The notes: generated by a model not told the origin, from the letters alone. 41,045 bases of DNA from Myxococcales bacterium (GCA_020633555.1 JACKDL010000044.1:1-41045), one strand, 5' to 3'. Positions 25,227 to 34,366 are shown, counted from the stretch's first letter. Made by a program: numbers and translations.

Positions 25227-27608
25227 TCAAGGCCGGGGCTTCAGCACCCGGCTGTGGTTGCGGCGGTGCCACTCCACACCAAAGCCCTTGAAGGTGGGCA
25301 GCCACTGCACCGGCGGCGGGTCCTTGCGCGAGCCGTCCACCTGGTCCAGGTGCACCCAGCGGCGGCGCAGGTCGTAGCGCACCTCGAAGCGGGCGTCGCG
25401 GTACTCGATGCGCCGGGGGAAGTCGCGGTCCAAGGCCTCGCGGTCCCAGGCGGGCAGGTCGTCGGCCAGCAGATCCGCGGGGCTCATCAGCGCCAGATCG
25501 TCGCCGCTCTCCAGGCCGAGCGCGGCCACCGTGGCGTGCACCCACGCCTCCAGGTCGGGCACGTCGGTCGGGGCCTCGCCAGCGCCGGCCTGCAGCCGGG
25601 CGTGCAGGGCGCGGGCCTCCAGGCGCTCGCGGGTGGCCGCCAGCGTGTCGCGCCACAGCCGGCCCTCCAGGAAAGCCTGCGCCAGGGCCTGCCGCGCCAG
25701 CTCGCCCCGGGGCACCACCTCGTAGCTCGTCAACACCTTGCGGGCGTGGATGCGCTCCACCACCGCCACCAGCCGTGGGCCCGCCTTGTCCACCTGCACC
25801 TGCCCCACCCGCTCGCGGCCCACCTCGGCGGCCACCAGCCAGGGCAGCGGCACGGGCATGGCGCAGGTGATGAGGATGGCCGTGCGCCGCTCGTCCAGCC
25901 CCAGCGCCCGGCTCTCGAACACCACGCACGCCTCGACGTGGCGGCCCTCGGGGCCCTCCAGCACACGGTTCAGCGCGCAGTCGCGGCCCAGCTCCAGCTC
26001 GGTGCCACCGTTGCTCCAGGCGATCTCCTTCTTGCGGCGGCGGATGACGTGGGCCAGCCGCCGGTCGGCCGCCAGCGCCGTCAGCGCCAGCGCGCGGCGG
26101 TCGATGGCCCGCCCCGGCTCGGGGCGCCCCAGGCCAAAGGCCTGGCGCAGGCGCTGGGCGATGCGGCGGGCCTCGGCCAGGGTGAAGGGGCGCAGGCCGT
26201 GTCGATCGGGATCGCCCTCGCGCACGGCGCGGATGAAGGCGGTGGCGTCGCAGCCGCCGTCCCGCAGATCATCCACCGGGTCCTGCGGCGGGGGGCCGGG
26301 GCGCCACAGGGGCCGCCCCACCGCCAGCACGGCCACCAGATCCACCATCTCGGGGAGCACGTCGCCGCGGTCGCGGGCCTCCACCAGCAGGCGGCCCAGT
26401 GGGGCGTCCAGCGGCAGGCCGAACAGGACCTGGCCCACCGGCGCCAGCCCATCGTCGGGGTCCAGGGCGTCCAGGGCCTGCAGCTCCTCGCGGGCGGCCT
26501 GGACGGCGTGGGGCTTCGGCGGGTCGATGAAGGGCAGCGTGTCCACCCGCGCGCCGCAGGCCGCCGCGCCCATCAGCAGCGGCACCAGGCTCTCGCGGTG
26601 GATCTCGGGCGGGGTGTGGGCGTCCAGCCGCGCCCGCTGAGCCCACAGCCGGTAGCACACGCCCGGGCCCAGGCGGCCCGCGCGGCCCGCGCGCTGATCG
26701 GCGCTGTCCTGGGCCACGGGCATCAGGGTCAGGAACCCACGCCCGTTGTGGTAGCGGGTCCGCCGCACCAGGCCCGTGTCGATCACCACGCCGATGCCGG
26801 GCAGGGTCAGCGAGGTCTCGGCCACGTTGGTGGCCAGGATCACCTTGCGCCGGGGCGCGGGCTCGAAGGCCTGCGCCTGCTCGGCCAGGGTCAGGCCGCC
26901 GTGCAGCGGCACCACCGTCAAGTCGCGGCGGCCGGCCAGGCGGCTGGCGCACGCGCCGATCTCGGCCTTGCCGGGCAGGAACACCAGCACGTCACCTGGA
27001 TCCCCGGCGGCGGCGTCGATGGCCGCCCCCACCCGGCCGGGCAGGTCGCGGTCGTGGGGCAGCGTGCGCCCGTCGTCGCGGTGGCGGATGTCCACGGGGT
27101 GCAGCCGCCCCTCCCCCGCCAGATGCGCCCCGCCCAGGTGCGCGGCCACGCGGTCGCCCTCGAGCGTGGCCGACATGACCACCAGCGCGCCGGGGTGCCG
27201 GTCCTGGGCCAGCGCCAGCAGCAGATCGGTGTCCAGGCTGCGCTCGTGGAACTCGTCGATGACCAGGGTGGGCCAGCCGTCGGCCTGCCCGTCGGCCAGC
27301 ATGCGCAGGGCCACGCCGGGGGTGACGAACAGCACCTCGGTGGCGGCGCAGGCCCGGTCGTCGTCGCGCACCCGGTAGCCCACCGCCTGCCCCAGCGGGC
27401 TGCCCTCCAGGTGCGCCACCCGCTGCGCCAGGCTGCGGCACGCCACCCGGCGGGGCTCGATGATGAGCACCCGCCCCCGGGCCCGCAGCCAGCGGGGGAT
27501 CTGGGTGGACTTCCCCGAGCCGGTGGGCGCCGACACCACCACCGGGCCCTGGGAGAGGCGCGCCTCAAAGGCGCTGCGCAGGTCGTCGATGGGCAAGCGC
27601 TCGCTCAT
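25227..27608 (-). CDS. hrpB: HrpB-like DExH ATP-dependent helicase
   Basis: 793 residues. The N-terminal half holds DEAH/RHA helicase motifs: VSAPTGSGKSTQIP (Walker A), EPRRVACRS (Ia), VIDEFHERSLDTDL (motif II, here DEFH), VMSATLEGDR (III), VLVFLPGKAEI (IV), ATNVAETSLTLPGIGVVIDT (V) and QRAGRAGRLGPG (VI). A winged-helix/ratchet region follows and then a C-terminal HrpB-type domain (LPWLVAAEVGR...). Length and order agree with HrpB, a bacterial RNA helicase of poorly known role; DEAH-type is replaced by DEFH as in HrpB. It is divergent from the C25-like gene (111 bp) and 56 bp upstream of the OMP-like gene. Confidence 0.9.
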   Translation of the reverse strand: MSERLPIDDLRSAFEARLSQGPVVVSAPTGSGKSTQIPRWLRARGRVLIIEPRRVACRSLAQRVAHLEGSPLGQAVGYRVRDDDRACAATEVLFVTPGVALRMLADGQADGWPTLVIDEFHERSLDTDLLLALAQDRHPGALVVMSATLEGDRVAAHLGGAHLAGEGRLHPVDIRHRDDGRTLPHDRDLPGRVGAAIDAAAGDPGDVLVFLPGKAEIGACASRLAGRRDLTVVPLHGGLTLAEQAQAFEPAPRRKVILATNVAETSLTLPGIGVVIDTGLVRRTRYHNGRGFLTLMPVAQDSADQRAGRAGRLGPGVCYRLWAQRARLDAHTPPEIHRESLVPLLMGAAACGARVDTLPFIDPPKPHAVQAAREELQALDALDPDDGLAPVGQVLFGLPLDAPLGRLLVEARDRGDVLPEMVDLVAVLAVGRPLWRPGPPPQDPVDDLRDGGCDATAFIRAVREGDPDRHGLRPFTLAEARRIAQRLRQAFGLGRPEPGRAIDRRALALTALAADRRLAHVIRRRKKEIAWSNGGTELELGRDCALNRVLEGPEGRHVEACVVFESRALGLDERRTAILITCAMPVPLPWLVAAEVGRERVGQVQVDKAGPRLVAVVERIHARKVLTSYEVVPRGELARQALAQAFLEGRLWRDTLAATRERLEARALHARLQAGAGEAPTDVPDLEAWVHATVAALGLESGDDLALMSPADLLADDLPAWDREALDRDFPRRIEYRDARFEVRYDLRRRWVHLDQVDGSRKDPPPVQWLPTFKGFGVEWHRRNHSRVLKPRP

Positions 27609-27719
27609 GGGCGCCCGCTTACCAGTCCGCGGCGGGGCCCGTCCACCGGCCGATGGTTGACACGCCCCCGGGCACGGGTGGAGATCGACCCCGCGGGGTG
27701 ACGGCGAGGGGGGTTCTGC

Positions 27720-29630
27720 GTGCGCGAGTCACCGCACATCCATTTCAATGGCGTCAACCCGCTCACCGGCGCGCTGCTGGTGCCACCCATGGACGCCCGG
27801 GCCGCCGGCGACCTGGCCCTGAGCGCCGCAGGCCCGGCGCCCACGGAGGAGGTGGCCAGCTTCCGCACGGGCTTCGGCGTGGATCCCAACGACCTGGCCC
27901 AGGCGGGCTGGGGCATCGTCTACCCGGCGCCCCGGTCCACCGCCCACCGGCGGCGGCTGGTGGCCATCCGCGAGGCGCTGAAGCCGCTGGTGGAGCTGCG
28001 CCGGGCTCAGGCCAGCGCCCTCAGAGAGACGCGCTTCCGGGAGCTGTGGGACGACGAGGGCTACCGGCTGGGCGAGTCGAAGGGGCGCTTCCTGGTCCAA
28101 CGAGGCGCCGCCGAGGCCGGCGCGCCGGTGCCCGACGAGCTGCCCTACTACCTGCTGCTCATCGGGCCGCCCACCGAGATCCCCTTTGATTTTCAATATG
28201 AACTGGACGTGGCCTACGCGGTGGGCCGCCTGGACTTGCCGTCGAGCGATGCCTACGCGGCCTACGCCCAGCGGGTGGTGGCGGCCGAGCGGGGCGAGAT
28301 CGGGCGGGCGCCCGGCGCGGGCTTCTGGGGCCCCGCCACCCAGGGTGACCTGGCCACGCAGCTCAGCAGCCGGTTCCTGCTGCCGCCCTTGGCCGACGCG
28401 CTGACGGGCCACCCGGTGGCCCGTCTCGTGGGTGACGCGGGCAGCAAGGCGGCCCTGCGGCGTCTGATGGGCCCCGAGGGCCCTGCCCTGCTCATGACCG
28501 CCAGCCACGGCGCCTACGTGCCCAGGGCGGCCGATCCGGCAAAGCACGAGGCCTGGGCCGGCGCGCTGGTCACCGGCGACTGGGTGGGCCAGGGCCCCGT
28601 GGGCCCCGACGCGCTGCTCACCGCCGAGGACATCGCCGCAGACGACGATCTGGCGGGCCTGGTCAGCGTGCACTTCGCCTGCTTCGGCGCCGGCACCCCT
28701 CGCCACGACGGCTTCGGCCTCTACCGGGGCAAGCGGGTGCAACGCGGCCAGCGGGATGGGGTACCCCAGCTCCCGCCCGAGCTGGCGGCGCAGCCCTTCT
28801 CGGCGCCGCTGATCCGCAAGATGCTGGGCCACCCGCGCGGCAGCCTGGCCGCCATCGGACATGTGGACGTCAGCTTCGCCTCGGCCTTCCTGCGCCCTGG
28901 CGAGCAGGCCAGCCACGCCGGTCAGCTCGAGCCCTACCGCAGCCTGTTGGCCGCGCTCATGGCGGGCGAGCGGGTGGGCCGGGCCATGGACTGGATGCAC
29001 GAGAAGGCGGCCGACCTGGCCCACGGGCTGGCGGGCCAGATCCACCAGGTGAACGAGAACCTGGCGAGCCTGGACGACCCCCTGCGGCACGCCCTGGCCG
29101 ACCAGTGGCTGAAGACCCTGGACGCCCGCAGCTACGTGGTGCACGGCGATCCGGCGGTGCGGCTGGCCCACCGGGACCCGGCCCGGGGCCCGCGGGAGTC
29201 CACGCCCCTCACGCTGGTGAGCCCGCCGCCCGCGCGGGACACGCCCACCGACGAGATCCCCACCGACGTGGAGTTCGGCTTCTTCGACGGGGGCGTGGGC
29301 GGCAAGCTGAAGGCCCTGGGCGAGCGGGTGGCCGGCTGGCTGGGCCAGCAGCTCGACGACCTGGGCAACCTGGAGGTGAAGACCTGGTCCAGCCCTGCCG
29401 AGGGCCTGGATCCCGACGCCCCCCGCCGCCTGCGCGCCATGACCCGCATCGGCCTGTACGGCGACGCCGAGGTGGTGGTGCCCGAGCGCCCGGACGGCAC
29501 CGTCGACAGCGAGCTGTGGCAGATCCACCTGGAGACGGTGAAGGAGGCCCAGGCCCAGCGCAGCGAGATCGTGCGGCTGCTCTTGACGTTTGTGCCGGGC
29601 GCCCGCCCCGACCGCAGCGGCAAGCGCTGA
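27720..29630 (+). CDS. C25/caspase-fold-like putative cysteine peptidase
   Basis: 636 residues from a GTG at 27720, preceded by GAGGGGGG. Two motifs suggest the caspase-haemoglobinase fold: a His-Gly pair in LLMTASHGA (His263) and a Cys in VHFACFGAGTPR (Cys321), placed as in gingipain-like (C25) and CHAT peptidases. Around them are PYYLLLIGPPTEIPFDFQY, AAIGHVDVSFASAF and SYVVHGDPAVRL, the last as found in C25-type proteins. A low-complexity segment precedes a C-terminal tail (MTRIGLYGDAEVVVPE then LWQIHLETVKEAQAQRSEI) that I remember from similar proteins in other phyla. There is no signal peptide, so it is probably cytosolic. An AT-rich patch (28187-28203) stands out. It is coupled to a small membrane protein. 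It may be a stress or defence protease; unproven. Confidence 0.72.
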   Translation: MRESPHIHFNGVNPLTGALLVPPMDARAAGDLALSAAGPAPTEEVASFRTGFGVDPNDLAQAGWGIVYPAPRSTAHRRRLVAIREALKPLVELRRAQASALRETRFRELWDDEGYRLGESKGRFLVQRGAAEAGAPVPDELPYYLLLIGPPTEIPFDFQYELDVAYAVGRLDLPSSDAYAAYAQRVVAAERGEIGRAPGAGFWGPATQGDLATQLSSRFLLPPLADALTGHPVARLVGDAGSKAALRRLMGPEGPALLMTASHGAYVPRAADPAKHEAWAGALVTGDWVGQGPVGPDALLTAEDIAADDDLAGLVSVHFACFGAGTPRHDGFGLYRGKRVQRGQRDGVPQLPPELAAQPFSAPLIRKMLGHPRGSLAAIGHVDVSFASAFLRPGEQASHAGQLEPYRSLLAALMAGERVGRAMDWMHEKAADLAHGLAGQIHQVNENLASLDDPLRHALADQWLKTLDARSYVVHGDPAVRLAHRDPARGPRESTPLTLVSPPPARDTPTDEIPTDVEFGFFDGGVGGKLKALGERVAGWLGQQLDDLGNLEVKTWSSPAEGLDPDAPRRLRAMTRIGLYGDAEVVVPERPDGTVDSELWQIHLETVKEAQAQRSEIVRLLLTFVPGARPDRSGKR

Positions 29631-30178
29631 TGCGCCTGTGGATCGACACCCTGTGGCGGCCCCCCGTGGCCGCTCGCCGGGTGCTGCACAGCGACGTGAA
29701 GGGCTTCGGCCATCTGACCGTGCTGGGCCTGAGCTGGGCCGCGCTGATGGCGCTGCTGGCCTTGGCCGGCCACCAACCCAGCGCTACCGCGGGGCTCGCC
29801 GTCCCGCCAGCCCGCTACTACGCCGTGGCCGCCGCCTACGTCCTGCCCCTGTGCCTGTTGCTGGGCGAGATCTTCGCCCGGGTCGCCGCTGCGCTGGCAG
29901 GCGCTGATCCGCGCCTGCGGCGCCCACTGCGGGTGGCTTTCGGCGCGGTGGTCTGCACCCTGTTCGTGTGGCCCGACCTGCTGGCCTTCGCGGTGGGCGG
30001 CTTCGAGGCGCTGGGGACCCTGGTGCGAATCACGGCCCCCATCACCGCTCTGGCGCTGCTGGCCGTGGCCGGGGCCCAGCTCCACAGCGCGGCGCAGGTG
30101 GCGCCGGCGCGGGCCCTGCTCGCCGCCACCGTCGGGCTGCTCGCCCAGGCCCTGGTGGCGGCGCCCCTGCTGCGCTGA
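29630..30178 (+). CDS. Small integral membrane protein (YIP1-like layout)
   Basis: 182 residues; its ATG overlaps the stop of the C25-like gene by one base (TGATG), so the two are translationally coupled. It opens MRLWIDTLWRPPVAARRVLH and has about five hydrophobic segments: VLGLSWAALMALLALAG, YYAVAAAYVLPLCLLLG, AFGAVVCTLFVWPDLLAF, ITALALLAVAGAQL and LLAATVGLLAQALVAAPLL. The Trp/Pro start and five-helix layout recall the YIP1 family, but the match is weak. It is probably a membrane partner or anchor for the protein encoded upstream. Confidence 0.72.
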   Translation: MRLWIDTLWRPPVAARRVLHSDVKGFGHLTVLGLSWAALMALLALAGHQPSATAGLAVPPARYYAVAAAYVLPLCLLLGEIFARVAAALAGADPRLRRPLRVAFGAVVCTLFVWPDLLAFAVGGFEALGTLVRITAPITALALLAVAGAQLHSAAQVAPARALLAATVGLLAQALVAAPLLR

Positions 30179-30253
30179 CCCGCGCCCTTCCCCCGGGCCC
30201 TCAACTGCGGTACCACCGTCGGGCTCGACACACACAGCGCGAGGGAGGGGCCG

Positions 30254-31615
30254 ATGAACACGCCGAGGACCGCCGAGGAGGTGCTCCGCGAGGTCGCCAT
30301 GAAGGGCGACCGCCGGGTGAAGGTGGCGATCACCGACATCGACGGGGTGCTGCGGGGCAAGTACATCCACCTGGAGAAGCTGCGCAGCGCCTTGGACGGC
30401 GGCTTCGGCTTCTGCGACGTGGTCTTCGGCTGGGACTCCGCCGACGTCTGCTACGACAACTCGGCCTTCACCGGCTGGCACACCGGCTACCCCGACGCCC
30501 AGGTGCGGCTCGACCCGGGCACCTTCCGCCGCATCCCCTGGGAGGACGGCGTGCCCTTCATGCTCGGCGACTTCGAGGAGTCCGACGGCGGGCCGCTGGC
30601 CGTCTGCCCCCGCAAGCTGCTGCGGCGGGTGCTGGCCAAGGCCGAGGCCATGGGCTACTCGGCCAAGGTGGGCATGGAGTTCGAGTGGTTCAACTTCCGC
30701 GAGACCCCCGAGAGCCTTCACGCCAAGCACTTCGCGCGGCCCACGCCCATCACGCCGGGCATGTTCGGCTACAGCGTGCTGCGCTCCAGCCAGAACAGTG
30801 AGTACTTCCGCGATCTCATGGAGCTCACCGCCGACTTCCGGGTGCCGCTGGAAGGGCTGCACACCGAGACGGGCCCCGGTGTGTTCGAGGCCGCCATCAT
30901 GGTGGACGACGCCCTGGAGGCCGCCGATCGGGCGGTGCTGTTCAAGTCGAGCGCCAAGGAGATCGCCTACCGCCACGGGGTGATGGCCAGCTTCATGGCC
31001 AAGTGGAACGCCCAGCTCCCCGGCTGCAGCGGCCACATGCACCAGAGCCTGTGGGCCAACGACCGCAACGCCTTCTTCGAGGCCGGCGCCGAGCACCGCA
31101 TGAGCCCGGTGTTCCGCAGCTACCTGGCGGGCCAGATGAAGCTGCTGCCCGAGTTCACCGCCTTCTTCGCCCCCACCATCAACAGCTACAAGCGGCTGGT
31201 GGACGGCATGTGGGCCCCCACCCGGGTCACCTGGGGCGTCGAAAACCGCACGGTGGCCCTGCGGGTCATCCCGGGCAGCAACAAGAGCACCCGGCTGGAG
31301 ACCCGCGTGCCGGGCAGCGACGTGAACCCCTACATCGCCGTGGCCACCGCCATCGCCGCCGGCCTGTACGGCATCGAGCACGGCCTGGACCTGCCCGAGG
31401 GCCCCATCAAGGGCAACGGCTACGAGGCCCCCGCCACCGTCCTGCCCCGCAACCTGGACCAGGCCACCACGGCCCTGGAGCGCTCCACCATCGCCCGCGA
31501 GCTGTTCGGCGATCGCTTCGTCGATCACTACGTGGCCAGCCGCCGCTGGGAATGGCGCCAGTACTGCCTGGCGGTCACCGACTACGAGCTCCAGCGCTAC
31601 TTCGAGATCATCTGA
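30254..31615 (+). CDS. Glutamine synthetase-family ligase (GlnA-like/PuuA-like)
   Basis: 453 residues with GAGGGAGGGG before the ATG. Conserved segments of the glutamine synthetase fold are present: ITDIDGVLRGKYIH, the metal and ATP site motif VGMEFEWFNF, ETGPGVFEAA, GHMHQSLWAN (HxHxS), and VENRTVALRVIPGSNKSTRLETR(V), which carries the Arg residues that bind glutamate and phosphate. The form (no adenylylation Tyr loop of GSI seen, VPLEGLHTETG) is that of gamma-glutamyl-polyamine or other GS-like ligases, so the amine substrate need not be ammonia. A Fe-alcohol dehydrogenase and an aldehyde dehydrogenase lie 5 kb downstream, a set that also occurs in amine catabolism clusters, but they are not adjacent here. 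Confidence 0.85.
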   Translation: MNTPRTAEEVLREVAMKGDRRVKVAITDIDGVLRGKYIHLEKLRSALDGGFGFCDVVFGWDSADVCYDNSAFTGWHTGYPDAQVRLDPGTFRRIPWEDGVPFMLGDFEESDGGPLAVCPRKLLRRVLAKAEAMGYSAKVGMEFEWFNFRETPESLHAKHFARPTPITPGMFGYSVLRSSQNSEYFRDLMELTADFRVPLEGLHTETGPGVFEAAIMVDDALEAADRAVLFKSSAKEIAYRHGVMASFMAKWNAQLPGCSGHMHQSLWANDRNAFFEAGAEHRMSPVFRSYLAGQMKLLPEFTAFFAPTINSYKRLVDGMWAPTRVTWGVENRTVALRVIPGSNKSTRLETRVPGSDVNPYIAVATAIAAGLYGIEHGLDLPEGPIKGNGYEAPATVLPRNLDQATTALERSTIARELFGDRFVDHYVASRRWEWRQYCLAVTDYELQRYFEII

Positions 31616-31670
31616 GCCGTGCGCTCCGGGCGGGCCCCGGGGCCGCTCGACACCGCCCCTGAGGTTGATC

Positions 31671-33086
31671 ATGCGGACCTTCTGGCTGCTCCTGCTCGCG
31701 GTGGCCCTGGTGGCCTGTGCCGGCGAGCCTGGCGACGACGGCGCCCGGGGTGAACCGGGTGCCCAGGGCGATCCGGGGGCGCCCGGTGCGCCCGGCCCGC
31801 AGGGGGATCCCGGCCCGCAGGGGGATCCCGGCCCGCAGGGGGAGCCCGGCCCCCAGGGCGAACCCGGCCCCCAGGGCGAGCCCGGCCCCGCCGGCCTCGC
31901 GCCCGACGCCGGGGTCCCACCCGACGGCGCGGTCGGCGTCCCGGGCCCCGTCGGCCCACAGGGTGAGCCGGGGCCCGCCGGCCCCCAGGGCGAGCAAGGG
32001 CCGGCAGGCGCGCAGGGCCCTGTGGGCCCCCAGGGCGAGCCCGGCCCCGCTGGTCCCCAGGGCGCGCAGGGCCCCGCTGGCCCCCAGGGCGAGCCCGGCC
32101 CCGCTGGCCCCCAGGGCGAGCCCGGCCCCGCTGGCCCCCAGGGTGAGCCCGGCACCGCCGGCCCCCAGGGTGAGCCCGGCCCCGCCGGCGCCCAGGGTCC
32201 TCGCGGCGAGCCGGGTCCCCAAGGCGAGCGTGGGCCCACGGGCATCCCACCCGACCTCATCGCGGGCTACCCCATCACCCTCGAGCGCGCGGGCGAGGTG
32301 GTGGCGGTGTTCTCCGAGATCAGCGGGCTCGGGTCCGAGAACGAGGTGGTGGTGCACCGCCAGATCATCGACGGCGTCGAGCGCAACACGCTCCTCGCGG
32401 GCCGGCTGCATTGGAGCGACATCGTGCTGAAACGGGGCCTGGCCGTGGACCGGGCGCTGAGTGACTGGCGGGCGCAGGTGGAGACCGGGGCCTACAACCC
32501 CCAGCAGACGGAGGCCCGCCTGGTCATCCACTCCCCCCAGGGCGAGCTGCTGGGCGACTGGATCTTGCTGGAGCCCTGGCCGGCCGCCCTGTTCACCACG
32601 CGCAGCGGCACGCCCGGCGCGCCCGACGTCAGCCAGCTCACCCTGGTCCACATCGGCGCCATCCGCGAGAGCGCGGGGGGTGAGGCCCTGGCCGGGTCCG
32701 TCGAGCTCGGCGGCGATCGGGCCGCGCAGTTCACCGGGTACCGCGACGTGGGCTCCGGCAGCGATGTGGTGGAGCGGGTGGTGCTGGTGAATGGGCAGGA
32801 GCGGACGCAGAAGCTGCCCGGGCGGCTCACCTGGGGTCAGCCGGAGCTGGTCCGCCCCCTGGACGGGGACCTGAGCCTCGATGACTGGCGCAACCAGGTC
32901 GTCATCGGCCAGATCGACAACGCCAGGTCCAACGTGTCCCTGGCGGTGGGCCTGGACGGGGAGCGCACGGCACAGTGGAACCTGGAGCAGGCGTTCCCCA
33001 TCGCCTTGACCGTCGAGACCGGCGCGGACGGGCAGATCCAGCAGCGGGTGCGCCTGGTGGTCGAGCGCGCGCAGCGGGTCGACTAG
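31671..33086 (+). CDS. Collagen-like lipoprotein with two phage tail-tube (gp19) domains
   Basis: 471 residues. I chose the ATG at 31671 (GAGG six bases upstream), giving a lipoprotein signal MRTFWLLLLAVALVAC with Cys16 followed at once by Gly-X-Y triplets. There are about 54 triplets in two blocks (19 and 35) separated by a short break (LAPDAGVPPDGAV), mostly GEP, GPA and GPQ. The rest is two tail-tube domains of the T4 gp19/Hcp-like family (PF06841). Domain 1: VFSEISGLGSENEVV, LAGRLHWSDIVLKRG, ALSDWRAQV. Domain 2: YRDVGSGSDVVER, KLPGRLTWGQPELV, LSLDDWRNQV. Both keep the FxxxSGL-type start and PGRLxW strand. A tube subunit on a lipid-anchored collagen stalk is not known to me. The gene lies between a GS-like ligase and nfi; no other tail gene is in the window. 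Confidence 0.85.
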   Translation: MRTFWLLLLAVALVACAGEPGDDGARGEPGAQGDPGAPGAPGPQGDPGPQGDPGPQGEPGPQGEPGPQGEPGPAGLAPDAGVPPDGAVGVPGPVGPQGEPGPAGPQGEQGPAGAQGPVGPQGEPGPAGPQGAQGPAGPQGEPGPAGPQGEPGPAGPQGEPGTAGPQGEPGPAGAQGPRGEPGPQGERGPTGIPPDLIAGYPITLERAGEVVAVFSEISGLGSENEVVVHRQIIDGVERNTLLAGRLHWSDIVLKRGLAVDRALSDWRAQVETGAYNPQQTEARLVIHSPQGELLGDWILLEPWPAALFTTRSGTPGAPDVSQLTLVHIGAIRESAGGEALAGSVELGGDRAAQFTGYRDVGSGSDVVERVVLVNGQERTQKLPGRLTWGQPELVRPLDGDLSLDDWRNQVVIGQIDNARSNVSLAVGLDGERTAQWNLEQAFPIALTVETGADGQIQQRVRLVVERAQRVD

Positions 33087-33111
33087 CCCCACGCCCGCAT
33101 CCTGGAGCCCC

Positions 33112-33813
33112 ATGCACCCCCTCACCCCCCGCCCCGACCACGACGCCCAGGCCATGGCCGATCTGCAGGCCGCCTGGGCGCCTCGGGTGGAGCCGGCAGA
33201 CCGCCTGGGCGAGGTGCGCTGGATCGCCGGCGTGGACGTGGCCTACCCCGCCCACGGCGACCGGGTGTTCGGCGGCATCGCACTCCTCGACGCCCAGTCC
33301 CTGGAGGTGGTGGAGACGGTCACGAGCAGCCTGCCCGACGCCGTGCCCTACGTGCCGGGCCTGCTCAGCTTCCGCGAGCTGCCGCCGCTGCTGGCGTGCT
33401 TCGAGCGCCTGGCGCGCGCGCCCGACCTGATCGTCTGCGACGGCCAGGGGGTGGCCCACCCGGCGCGGTTCGGCCTGGCGAGCCACCTGGGCGTCCTGCT
33501 GGATGTGCCCACCATCGGGTGCGCCAAGTCGCGCTTCGTAGGCCGCCACGCGCCGCTGGGCCCCGCCCGGGGCGACACGGCCGATCTGGTGCTGGACGGC
33601 GAGGTGGTGGGCCGCGCCCTGCGCACGCAGGACGGCGTGAAGCCCGTCTATGTGTCCGTAGGCCACCGCGTGAGCCTGGACACCGCGGTGGCCTGGGTGC
33701 TGCGGCTGGCCGCAGCGTACCGCCAGCCCGAGACCACCCGCGCGGCCGACCACCTGGTGCGGCTGGCCGCCAAGGGCGAGGTGCCCGTGGACGTGGTGGC
33801 CCCGGGCCCTTGA
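33112..33813 (+). CDS. nfi: Endonuclease V
   Basis: 233 residues, 25 bp after the tail-tube lipoprotein gene on the same strand. The sequence has the family motifs: AGVDVAY with catalytic Asp42, YVPGLLSFRELPPLL, VCDGQGVAHPARFGLASHLG with the second Asp, and GCAKSRFVG followed by KPVYVSVGH. The enzyme nicks DNA near deoxyinosine and other deaminated bases, or RNA inosine, using Mg. Size is normal (about 220). The window thus carries repair genes xpb, bax1, xth and nfi. A plain ATG start is used; no strong Shine-Dalgarno is apparent (GGAG at 33104-33107). Confidence 0.94.
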   Translation: MHPLTPRPDHDAQAMADLQAAWAPRVEPADRLGEVRWIAGVDVAYPAHGDRVFGGIALLDAQSLEVVETVTSSLPDAVPYVPGLLSFRELPPLLACFERLARAPDLIVCDGQGVAHPARFGLASHLGVLLDVPTIGCAKSRFVGRHAPLGPARGDTADLVLDGEVVGRALRTQDGVKPVYVSVGHRVSLDTAVAWVLRLAAAYRQPETTRAADHLVRLAAKGEVPVDVVAPGP

Positions 33814-33889
33814 CCTGGCGCGGCAGCCCCGGGACCATCGCCGCGCGCAGGCGCGTCACAGCTTGGCGCACCACTGCCTGGAGGGCGCC

Positions 33890-34366
33890 ATGGGGATCTG
33901 GAGCAAGCTGGGGCTGGCCGTCGGCCTGACCGTTGTGACCACTACGGCGTGGGCGGGGCCCGCGCGGCGGGCGCGGCCGGGCACCACCCGGGCCACCGCG
34001 GCCCCCTCGCGCCCTCTCATCGAGGTGAAGGTCAACGGGCAGATCTACGACGGGCACTCGCCCATCAGCAAGCGCTCGAACATCACCGTGCAGGCCAAGG
34101 CGGCGCGGGGGGAGCAGGGTCAGTACGACCTGCTGAGCGTCAGCCTGCTCGCCCAGCGGAGCCTGGGCGCGCCGACCAAGCTGGCCGACTTCGTGGGCGA
34201 GGGCGACACCGTGCGGGTGGCCTTGGGCAACACCCTGAGGAGCGACGCCCCCGGCACCAAGATCTACGTCAAGCTCGGCCGGGTGCAGCGCAAGGCCTCG
34301 GCGGCGGCCGCCGTGAACGTGGCCATCCCCGAGCGCGAACAGTGGATCGGGCTGATCATCAAGTAG
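33890..34366 (+). CDS. Small secreted protein of unknown function
   Basis: 158 residues. I chose the ATG at 33890, preceded by GGAGGG (33880-33885), which gives a signal peptide MGIWSKLGLAVGLTVVTTTAWA; an ATG at 33863 without a good ribosome site is the alternative. The mature part starts with an Arg/Thr/Pro-rich stretch and then VKVNGQIYDGHSPIS, LADFVGEGDTVRVALG and IYVKLGRVQRK, which looks beta-rich. It has no Cys. I do not recognise a family. It lies 76 bp after endonuclease V and ends convergent with a lipoprotein gene. Confidence 0.65.
   Translation: MGIWSKLGLAVGLTVVTTTAWAGPARRARPGTTRATAAPSRPLIEVKVNGQIYDGHSPISKRSNITVQAKAARGEQGQYDLLSVSLLAQRSLGAPTKLADFVGEGDTVRVALGNTLRSDAPGTKIYVKLGRVQRKASAAAAVNVAIPEREQWIGLIIK

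Noticed and set aside
31691..32250. Collagen region considered as a tandem DNA repeat or assembly artefact
   Set aside because: Triplets vary in codons and residues, the frame stays open across both blocks, and the flanking signal peptide and tail-tube domains are in frame.
29132..32260. A 1042-codon minus-strand frame with GSPWGPAGP repeats
   Set aside because: It is the reverse of the collagen triplet region and neighbouring genes. The repeats mirror the real Gly-X-Y codons and there is no start or domain evidence.
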